A stretch of 64,000 nucleotides of DNA from Thermoplasmata archaeon (GTDB lineage: Archaea; Thermoplasmatota; Thermoplasmata; GCA-020350865), in the NCBI GenBank assembly GCA_020348445.1, contig CP070751.1, positions 4,679,778 to 4,743,777 on the forward strand, read 5' to 3'. A model generated the notes under the pieces. The model did not search any database. It had not been told where the DNA came from and saw only the letters and a program-made list of their open reading frames with translations. Shown here one piece after another: positions 37,233 to 49,200 of this stretch. Made by a program: the position numbers and the translations under genes. Each line of letters opens with the position of its first letter. Within the stretch, counting starts at the first letter, position 1.

Positions 37233-40200
37233 ATGAGGAATGGGACAAGGGGGGGTAAATCCCTCAAGAGAGCGAACACTATCGCTGTGGCTACGATTCT
37301 CATTTTTGGAATGTTCGTTTTGGCTGTAACACCGCCAGGAGAGGAACCAGATACAATTGAAGATTGGCCTTCCGAAAATGAGTGGATTAACTACACATTT
37401 AGAGGAGAGAGAATCCGGGATTGGGAAGACAAACCCTATGAGAACGATCCCACCCATGGAATTGCCAATGTGCAGCCCGATGCTGTTGACATCGCATCTG
37501 GTGTGGATGCATCTGGTGGAGGAGCCGGCAACAATCCTGGCAACTACACATCGGTTCAATATTTTTACGATGACGTCAATGGAGATAGCGATGGATTCAA
37601 CAACATAGATGATGACTGGCTGTTTCTAAGAATGAGAGTTGCTGGGGACCCAAGACATTCAGGAAAATATTACTATAAAGCATATCATTGGGATATCCTT
37701 TTAGAGATAGACGGTGACATCTATAGTGAATTTGTTGTGGATATAAATGGAGGAGGGGGCTATTTCCAGTTTGGAACCGTCGGCGTTTACTACAACGATA
37801 CTGAAGATTACGAATATGATCCAGACAATGATTGGGTGTGGCTACAGGAGGCCAGGAAGGCCAAGAACAATTTCACAAGAGTGCAAGAAATCGGCTACGG
37901 AACCGATACCGAAGATGACGACCAATGGTGGATAGAATACAGAATTCCTGTAACCGCGTTTACAGATTATGATGACAACCAGCTGCTGGGTGCAGATACC
38001 GATTTTCTATTATTTTTCAGCACATCGGCATCCATGACAAATCCACTTCAGAAGGACTGGATGGGAGAGTACGTTTTCGGCGAGCCAGCCAATATTACAG
38101 TTGAAAAGACTGTAGAGGAGGATATTGTTGCAGCTGGCGATATCTTACATTATAAAATCTATTACAATAATACTGGTGAATTCAATGCCAATCATGTATG
38201 GATAAACGACACTATTCCAGAATATACCACGTTTGTGGAGTGCTCCCCACCCTATGATTCAGTGGATGGACGAACCTACACCTGGCATTTTACAGATGTG
38301 GAATCTGGGAATCATACAGTCTATCTCAATGTTTCTGTTGATAGCGATGTTCCTGATGGAACTATACTCAGGAATGTGGTTGTGCTGAACTACACCGATG
38401 ATCACGATGAAGAGAAACCAGGCTCAGAGGACGAAACTGAGAATGAAGTAGAGGGCCCGTTCATGGACTTTGCAAAGGATGCAGATCTAACATTCGCTGA
38501 TCCTGGGGACACCATAAACTACACTCTTACATATGAAAACACGGGAAGTGGTGGGGCATACAATGTGGTGATAACAGACATATTACCTGATCATGTGGAA
38601 TTCGATTATAGTGTCCCAGCACCGACTTCAGTTGACGGAAATACCCTTACCTGGGAGTTTGGTGTTGTATCTGGATTCAGTGTGAATTACATCTATGTCT
38701 ATGTAACTGTGGATGCTTACACAGAGAACGGAACCTATCTTGTCAACTTTGCCAACATGAGCTACGAGGATGTCAACGAGAATCCATATCCCACCTTGGA
38801 GGATTGGGCAAATGTCACTGTTGTTGCTCCCTTGATGACCATCTCAAAGACAGCGGATGTCACAGTGGCCGACCCTGGAGATCAGATAATCTACACCATC
38901 GATTACGAGAATACTTGGTCGGGTGACGCAACCAATGTGGTAATTGAAGATACCATAGATCCTGACACCACCTATGTCAACGCATCTTTAGCTCCATCAA
39001 ACATTGCAGGAGATGTTATCACATGGAATATCGGGACCATATCCGGTGGGGGCTCAGGAAGCATAACTCTGATTGTGAAGGTAGATGTAAATGTGGAAGA
39101 TGGGACTACATTGACGAACATAGTGACCCTTAACTATGATGATGCTAACGGCAATCCTCAGGATGAAGAGACAGATAGTGTGAATGTGAGTGTCACTGCC
39201 CCTGATATGACAATATCCAAGTCCGCTGATGTGAGCTATGCAGATCCAGGAGATGAAATCACCTATAACATAACCTATGAGAATACCGGCTCAGGTGTTG
39301 CGGCACAAGTCTGGATAGTTGACACTATACCCTCATATACAACCTATGTTTCCTCCTCACCTGCGTATACCTCAGTCTCAGGAGATTCGTATACATGGCA
39401 TTTCACGAATGTCAGTCAGGGCACTTACTACATAACATTAAAAGTGAAGGTGGATGTGGGAACAGTCCCCGGAACAATTTTGATTAACAATGTTACCCTA
39501 GACTATACGGACGCAAACGGCAACCAGCCCTACGATACAGAGGACGATTCTGCCACTGTAACTGTCACGGCTCCAGATATTACCCTGAGTAAAGAAGCTG
39601 ATGTGACTACTGCAGATCCTGGTGATATCATCACATACAACATAACCTACTCGAACAACGGAAACGGATTGGCAGCTCATGTGTGGATAAATGACACCAT
39701 ACCTACAGATACAACATTTGTATCATCATCGGTAAACTACACTGCTAAATCAGGTGATACATACACATGGCACTTTACAGATATTGGTCCTGGCGCCTAC
39801 TATATAATTCTAAAAGTGAGGGTAGATGTGGGTACAGAACCGGGAACGACATTAACAAACTATGTTACCTTGGAATACACAGATGCAAACGGTAACCAAC
39901 CGTACGATACTGAGCAAGATTCAGCAACTGTTACCGCCACAGCTCCTGCCATGACCATAAGCAAGAATGCAGATGTCACCACCGCTGATCCAGGTGACCT
40001 CATCATCTACAATATCACATACTCAAACAATGGAAACGGAGTGGCAGCTCATGTCTGGATTAATGATACCATACCTGCAGATACAACATTTGTATCGTCA
40101 TCGGTAAACTACACTGCTTCCTCCGGTGACACATATACCTGGCACTTTACAGATGTTAATCCAGGCACTTACTATATAATCCTAAAAGTAAGGGTCGATG

Positions 40201-43200
40201 TGGGCACAGAACCCGGAAAGACATTAACTAACGATGTTACCTTAGATTACACAGATGCAAACGGTAACCAGCCATACGATACCGAGCACGATTCAGCAGC
40301 TGTAACAGCCACTGCTCCTGACATGATCATTAGCAAGAATGCTGATGTTACTACTGCTGATCCTGGCGACATCATCACATACACTATAACATATTCAAAC
40401 AACGGAAACGGAGTAGCTGCCCATGTATGGGTAAACGATACTATACCTGGGGATACAACATTTGTATCATCATCGCCAAACTATACTGCCTCATCTGGTG
40501 ATACATACACATGGCACTTCACAGATGTTGACCCAGGCATCTTCTATATCATCCTTAAAGTAAGGGTAGATGTGGGCACAGAACCCGGAACGATATTAAC
40601 TAACAATGTTACCTTAGAATACACAGATGCAAACGGTAACCAGCCATACGATACCGAGCAGGATTCAGCAACTGTAACAGCCACTGCTCCTGACATGACC
40701 ATAAGCAAGAATGCTGATGTAAGCACTGCCGATCCAGGAGACATCATCACATACAATATAACATATTCGAGCAACGGAAACGGTGTCGCAGCCCATGTCT
40801 GGGTAAACGATACCATACCTGGGGATACAACATTTGTATCATCATCGCCAAACTTTACAGCCTCATCTGGTGATACATACACATGGCACTTCACAGATGT
40901 TGATCCAGGCACTTACTATATAATTCTAAAAGTAAGGGTCGATATCGGTACAGCTCCAAGTACAATCTTACATAACGAAGTTACTTTGGATTACACAGAT
41001 GCAAACGGCAACCAGCCTTATGATACCGAGACAGATTCTGTGAACGTTACAGTCACCGCTCCCGAGATAACAGTTGGTAAAGATGCGGATGTCAGCTTTG
41101 CCGATCCAGGAGACATAATCACTTATAATATAACATACTCGAACAACGGAAACGGTGTCGCAGCCCATGTCTGGGTGAACGATACAATACCTGATCATAC
41201 AACTTTTGTATCTTCGTCCCCTAACTACACAGCTTTATCTGGAAGCAAATACACCTGGCACTTCACAGATGTCGATCCCGGCACCTATTATATAATCCTA
41301 AAAATGAGGGTAGATGTGGGTACAGCCCCAAGTACAATATTGCATAACGAGGTTACCTTGGATTATATGGATGCAAACGGGAATCAACCGTATGACACAC
41401 AAACTGATTCTGTGAATGTTACAGTGACTGCCCCTGATATGACAATAAATAAAGATGCTGATGTTACAGTAGCAGACCCAGGCGACATCATCACATACAA
41501 TATAACATACTCGAACAACGGAAACGGTGTGGCTGCCCATGTCTGGGTGAACGATACAATACCTGGAGATACAACATTTGTATCATCATCTCCGAACTAT
41601 ACAGCCTCATCTGGTGACACCTACATATGGCACTTCACCAATGTCAATCCTGGCACCTATTACATAATTCTTAAAGTAAGTGTCGATGTGGGCACGGCTC
41701 CAAGTACAATATTGCATAACGAGGTTACCTTGGATTATATGGATGCAAATGGAAATCAACCGTATGACACACAAACTGATTCTGTGAACGTTACAGTGAC
41801 TGCCCCTGATATGACTATAAGTAAGAATGCTGATGTAACCACGGCTGATCCTGGCGATGTCATCACATACAATATTACATATTCGAACAACGGAAACGGT
41901 ATAGCAGCTCATGTCTGGGTGAATGATACAATACCTGGAGATACAACATTTGTATCATCATCTCCGAACTATACTGCTAAATCAGGTGACACTTTCACAT
42001 GGCACTTTACAGATGTCGGTCCAGGCACATACTATATAATCATAAAAGTAAAGGTCGATGTAGGCACAGAGCCCAGGACTACATTGCTTAATAATGTCAC
42101 ATTAGATTATACTGACGCAAACGGCAACCAGCCATACGATACTGAGAGTGATTTTGCAACTGTCACTGCCACGGCTCCTGATATGACTATCAGTAAAAAT
42201 GCGGATGTAACCACCGCAGATCCGGGTGACTTTATCATCTACAATATCACCTACTCTAACAATGGAAACGGAGTAGCTGCCCATGTCTGGGTAAAAGATA
42301 CAATACCTGCAGATACTACATTTGTATCATCATCACCAAACTATACTTCTAAATCAGGTGACACTTTCACCTGGCACTTCACAAATGTCGATCCAGGAAC
42401 CTACTATATCATACTAAAAGTAAGGGTCGACGTGGGCACAGATCCAAGAACAACATTGCTTAATAATGTCACATTAGATTATACTGACGCAAACGGCAAC
42501 CAGCCATATGATACTGAGAGGGACTCTGCAATTGTCACTGCCACTGCTCCAGACATGACCATAAGCAAGAATGCTGATGTTTCCACCGCAGATCCAGGTG
42601 ACTTTATCATCTACAATATCACCTACTCAAACAATGGAAACGGTGTGGCAGCTCATGTCTGGGTAAAAGATACAATACCTGCAGATACAACTTATATTTC
42701 CTCATCACCAAACTATACTGCTAAATCAGGTGACACTTTCACCTGGCACTTCACAAATGTCGATCCAGGCACTTACTACATAACACTGAAAGTCAAGGTG
42801 GATGTGGGTACCGATCCAAGAACAACATTGCTTAATAATGTCACATTAGATTATACTGATGCAAACAGCAACCAGCCATACGATACTGAGAGGGACTCTG
42901 CAACTGTCACTGCCACTGCTCCAGACATAACCATAAACAAAAATGCTGACGTCAGTATAGCCGATCCCAGTGATATAATCACATACAATATCACATACTC
43001 AAACAATGGAAACGGCGTGGCAGCTCATGTCTGGATCAACGATACCATACCTGCAGATACAACATTTGTATCTTCATCACCAAACTATACTGCTTCCTCC
43101 GGTGACACATTCACCTGGCACTTCACAGATGTCGATCCCGGCACATGTTGGATAATACTGAAAGTAAGGGTTGATGTGGACACACCCGATGGAACCACGC

Positions 43201-46200
43201 TTGTAAACGAAGTAACACTTGACTTTACTGATGACAATGGTAACCAGCCTTATCCCACCCAAAATGACACAGCAATTGTTTATGTAACAGCTCCTACTAT
43301 GATCATTATAAAAACCGCAAATACCAACAAGGCAGATCCAGGTGATACTGTAGTCTATACGATCTACTATGAAAACACAGGAACAGGTGATGCAACAAAT
43401 GTTGTAATAGAGGATACTTTACCTGAAAACGTTACCTTTGAGGATGCTGATCCCTATCCAAATTCCACAACAAGTGGTAAACTCATTTGGAATATCGGAA
43501 CTGTCCCTGGCGATACAGATGGTACGATTACAGTATGGGTTACCGTGAATATCGGTTCACCCGACGGTGAACTCTTGCGTAATTTTGTTGTCCTTGAATA
43601 TGATGATGACAACGAGAATCCGCAACCAGACGAGAACGATTCTGCAGATGTCACAGTCACAGCACCCGTGATGTCATTCTCCAAGTGTGTATGTCACAGA
43701 TATGCTGATCCAGGGGATTACATACAGTATAGAATACAATATAGAAATTCGGGAAGTGGAAATGCAACAAATGTCGTTATAATAGATACTCTATCCGAAA
43801 ATATGACCCTTATAAGCTCTAATCCAGCCTATGACAATGTGAGTGGAAATGTATACAAATGGTATATCGGATTGGTGGGACCCTATACCCACGGATCCAT
43901 TACCATTTTAGTTCAGGTCAATGTTGGAGTTGAGGATGGCACGGTTCTTCCCAATAAAGCGACACTTGATTATTCAGATGATAATGGCAATCCATACGAT
44001 AGGGAGACTCGATGGGCCAATGTCACTGTTACTGCTCCAATCATGACCATTGAAAAATCCGCAGATGTGATAAAAGCAGATCCCAGCGATTACATCACAT
44101 ACACAATTGAATATGAGAACACTGGAACAGGTGAGGCAACTGGAATCGTGATTGTTGACACAATCCCGGCCTATACAACATTCATAAACTCAACTCCAGC
44201 CTTTGATTATCAAAGCGGTAATTCCTACTATTGGAACTTCTCATCCGTTGCTGGCGAAACAAATGGAATCATAACCATAGTTGTTAAGGTGAATGCTTAT
44301 ACAACAGACGGTACCCTTTTGACAAATACCGTAACTCTCGACTACAACGATGCCAATGGAAATCCATATGACCAAGAGAACGACACAGCCGAAGTTACAG
44401 TCACGGCTCCAGACATGATCATAATTAAGGTTTCAGATGTGGATGACGCTGATCCAGGTGATCCTATTGAATACACTTTGACTTACATAAATCGCGGAAG
44501 CGGTATAGCAACTGATATTGTAATAACAGATACTATACCTGAACATACAACGTACGTGGACTCCGATCCAACCTATGACCAGGTCAGTGGTAGGATATAC
44601 AAGTGGATAAATATCATAAACGTTGGACCGTACTCAAGCGGGAACATCACGATAACTGTGAGAGTGAACGTTGGCACCGCTGATGGAATCCTACTGCGTA
44701 ATAAGGCAACCCTGGATTACGACGATGCCAATGGAAATCCGTACCCGCAAGAGAACGATACAGCCGATGTCACTGTTACGGCTCCTGACATGATCATCGA
44801 GAAATCTGCATACGTGATCACCGCCGATCCCAGCGATTACATCACTTACACAATCGTGTATACGAACCTTGGAACAGGCGAGGCCACGGATGTTATCATA
44901 GTGGATAAGATTCCCGCAGATACAACCTTTAAAAACTCCACTCCAATGTTCGATTCACAAAGCGGTGATTTCTTTACCTGGAACTTCAGCTCCATTTTAG
45001 GCCTATCAAATGGGACCATAACAATAATTGTCCAGGTTGACGCATACACCCCTGATGGGAGATTGCTTACAAACATTGCAACCCTGGATTACAACGACGC
45101 CAATGGAAATCCGTACCCACAGGAGAACGATACAGCCCATGTTACAGTAACAGCCCCGGTATTAAGATTCGGTAAATTAGCTAATGTGGCCAAGGCCGAT
45201 CCCTCGGACCCAATTGTGTATGCATTGACCTACTCAAATATCGGAACAGGCGTAGCAACTGATATCGTGGTTGCCGATACAATACCAGGGGACACAACCT
45301 TCGTTTCCTCCAATCCGTCATACAGTTATGTTATCAACGACACTTATTACTGGAATGTCAGCACACTGGCAGGGGGTGCTAACGGGTCAATAAAAATCAC
45401 TGTCACCGTGAACGCAGGAACAGGCGATGGAAAGCTCCTTCATAATTCTGCTACCTTCGATTATGATGATGCCAACGGAAACCCATACCCGCAAAAAGAA
45501 GCCTCTGCAGATGTCATAGTCACGGCTCCTGTATTAAATATCATAAAGACAGCCGATGTAGCAACTGCTGATCCCGATGATTTGATCACATATACAATCG
45601 TGTTTATCAATTCAGGAACTGGTAACGCAACAGATGTGTGGATAGTGGATACGATTCCTGCCTATACGACCTTCTTGAATGCTTCTCCATATTATGATTA
45701 CAATGAAAACGACACCTACAAGTGGTATTTTGCCTTAGTCGAGGGAAGTACAAATATAACTATAACCATTCTTGTAAAAGTGGATGTGGGAACACCTGAT
45801 GAGACTCTGCTTCATAATGGCGTAATACTCGAGTATTCCGACGATAACGGCAATCCACTTGATAATGAGACAAGTAGCGACGATGTTATAGTTACGGCTC
45901 CCATTTTGTCACTTAACAAGACTGCGGATGTTGCCACCGCCGACCCGGATGATACCATCATATACACAATAAAATATGAAAACAAAGGAACTGGTTGGGC
46001 CTCTCTCGTTGAGATAGTGGATACAATACCAGCAGATACCACCTTTGTTAGTGCATCAACAGGTTATAACGTATCAGGAGATGTATATACATGGATCATT
46101 GGGAACCTAGCACCAAACGGATCCGGCATCATTACAATAACAGTCAAAGTAGATATTGCTACACCCGATGAGACAACCTTGCATAACGAAGTAACACTTG

Positions 46201-49200
46201 ACTGGGCAGATGCAAACGGCAATTACTACACACCACTTAGCGCCTATGCCGATGTTCGTGTTACAGCACCTCAGATGCACTTATGCAAACAGGCAAGTGT
46301 AGAGTATGCCGACCCAGATGATACATTTGTATATACGTTGTACGCCCGTAACTATGGAACTGGTTGGGCAACTGGAGTGTTTGTCAACGATTCATTACCT
46401 TCATATCTGACACTGGTGAATGCCACACCCATGTACACCTACACCATTGGGAATCTACTTGTATGGAATGTTGGCACCCTGGCTCCAAATGGAGGCTTCA
46501 TAAGAATATATATCACGGTCAGGGTCAATGTGAGTACACCTGATAAGACCAAACTCCATAATGTGAACACCCTCGATTATGCGGACGCCAACGGCAATTA
46601 CTACCCGCAAAAGAGCAAATATGCAGATGTTATTGTGACAGCACCTGTTTTATCCTTATCCAAGACCGCGAGCGTAGCTAAAGCCAATCCTGGTGATATT
46701 ATCACCTATACAATCAAATACAACAACACTGGGACGGGTTGGGCCTCCCTTGTAAAGATCGTTGATAAGATACCCGCATATACAACCTTCTTAAATGCAA
46801 CTCCTGGATATACCATATCAGGTAATGAATACACCTGGATCATAGGCAATTTCTCACCAAACGGAACAGGAGTTATTGTTATTGTAGTTAAGGTTGATAT
46901 TCCAACTCCAGACGGGATAACACTGCATAATGAGGTAAAACTCGACTGGGCAGATGCAAACGGCAACTACTACCCGCAATTATGCGCTTATGCCGATGTT
47001 ATAGTGACTGCTCCCATCTTGTCCATCACAAAAACAGCAGATAAATCTACTGCCAATCCCGGTGATATAATAACCTATACCATCATATACGAGAATTCTG
47101 GAACTGGATGGGCAACACTTGTGAAGATAGTAGATACTATACCTTCAGATACCACATTCTTGAACTCCACTCCCATATATAGTAGCTTTTCTGATAACAA
47201 GTACACATGGATCATTGGCAACCTTACACCTGGTGGAAGCGGTAACATTACAATCATAGTCCGTGTAAATGTCCCGACCCCCGACCAGGCTCTTCTTCAC
47301 AATAACGCAACATTGGATTGGGCAGATGCAAATGGCAACTACTATCCGCAACTGAGCGACTATGCAAATACATTTGTTACTGCACCGATTTTGACAATTC
47401 GCAAGACGGCCAGCAAAACGACAGCCGATCCAGGAGATACCATCACATATACAATAAAATACAACAACACAGGATCCGGCTGGGCCTCCCTTGTTAAGAT
47501 AGTCGATACGATACCAGCAGAAACAACCTTCGTTAGCGCAACAGGTGTTTATAACATGTCTGGAGATAACATCACATGGGTAATAGGCAACCTCGCTCCA
47601 AACAGCTCATTTATCATTACTATCACAGTCACAGTGGATATTCCCACCCCTGACGAGACTACACTGCACAACGAAGTCACCCTTGATTGGGCAGATGCAA
47701 ATGGCAACTACTACCCGCAACTCAGTGACTATGCAGATGTTATTGTGACTGCTCCAATATTATTGTTCTCAAAATCCACATCTGATATCACTGCCGATCC
47801 TGGTGATACCCTTGTTTATACATTAGAATATGAGAATGTTGGTACAGGTTTGGCCACTCTGGTTGTGATCAGGGATAACATACCCATAGCACATGTTACA
47901 TTTGTGGGTGCTTCACCAAATTACACATCTGTTTCCGGTGGAATATTCACATGGAACATAGGTAACATTACGCCAGGTGCAAAAGGCACGATAAACGTTA
48001 CCGTGAAAGTGAAGGCCTACACTGCTGACAAGACAATCCTTCACAATAACGCAACCCTTTCCTGGGCAGATGCCAACGGCAATTACTACCCACAACTGAA
48101 TGATTATGCTAATGTCCGAGTAACAGCCCCAGTAATGACACTCAACAAGACTGCAGATGTTGCTTATGCAGATCCAGGGGATACCATAATCTACACAATC
48201 AAATATACCAACTCGGGAACTGGTTGGGCCTCCCTTGTAAAGATCGTGGATAAGATCCCAGCAGATACAACCTTCCTAAACGCAACCCCAGGCTACAACA
48301 TCTCATCTGTCGATGAATACACATGGACCATAGGCAATGTGGCGCCAAACAGCACAGCAACTATTACAATCATAGTTAAGGTGGATGTCCCAACACCTGA
48401 TAAGACCCTTTTGCATAATTACGCAACCTTGGACTGGGCAGATGCAAATGGAAATCCCTATCCACAGCTGTACGATGATGCTGATGTGTATGTAACGGCT
48501 CCGGTTCTTTCAATAACAAAAACTGCAAACGTGACCACCGCATATCCCAATGAACCAATAACATACACAATAGAATATGAGAACACAGGATCAGGGTGGG
48601 CAAGCCTCATCAAGATCGTTGATACCATATCCAATGACACTACATTAAAGAGCGCAACTCCAATGTATAATTCCTCCTCTGGCAACAAATACACATGGAA
48701 TATCGGAAACCTAAAACCCGGTGGCAAAGGAACCATTACCATCGTGGTGGTAGTTAAGGAAGATACTCCCGATGAAACCCACCTATCCAATTACGTCACC
48801 CTTGACTGGGCAGATGCAAACGGCAACTACTATCCGCAACTTGATGATTATGCCAATGTAACTGTTACAGCACCCATTATGGTGCTCGACAAGACGGCAG
48901 ATAAGGAAACAGCAAATCCCGGCGATCTTATAATGTTTACGATAACATATATGAATCTTGGGACAGGCTGGGCAACTGGATTCTATATCAACGATACAAT
49001 CCCCTTATTTACAACCTTTGTGGATGCTGATCCATGGTATACATCTGTTCTAAACCGCACCTACCATTGGTTCATAGGCAGTGTGGCTCCAGGGGCAGTG
49101 AAATACATCAATCTGACAGTCAGGGTAGATCCTTTCACGGAGGATCAATATATTATAAGAAATCAGATCGGCAATGTTTCTGCAGAGGTTCCTGTTACGG

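Noticed and set aside
40544..40912. Antisense ORFs inside the giant genes (for example 122 codons)
   Set aside because: They arise from the repetitive DUF11 coding sequence and have no family signature or start signals.
39576..43295. CRISPR-like or transposon repeats
   Set aside because: The repeats are long, in-frame, coding DUF11 modules with no spacers or transposase.
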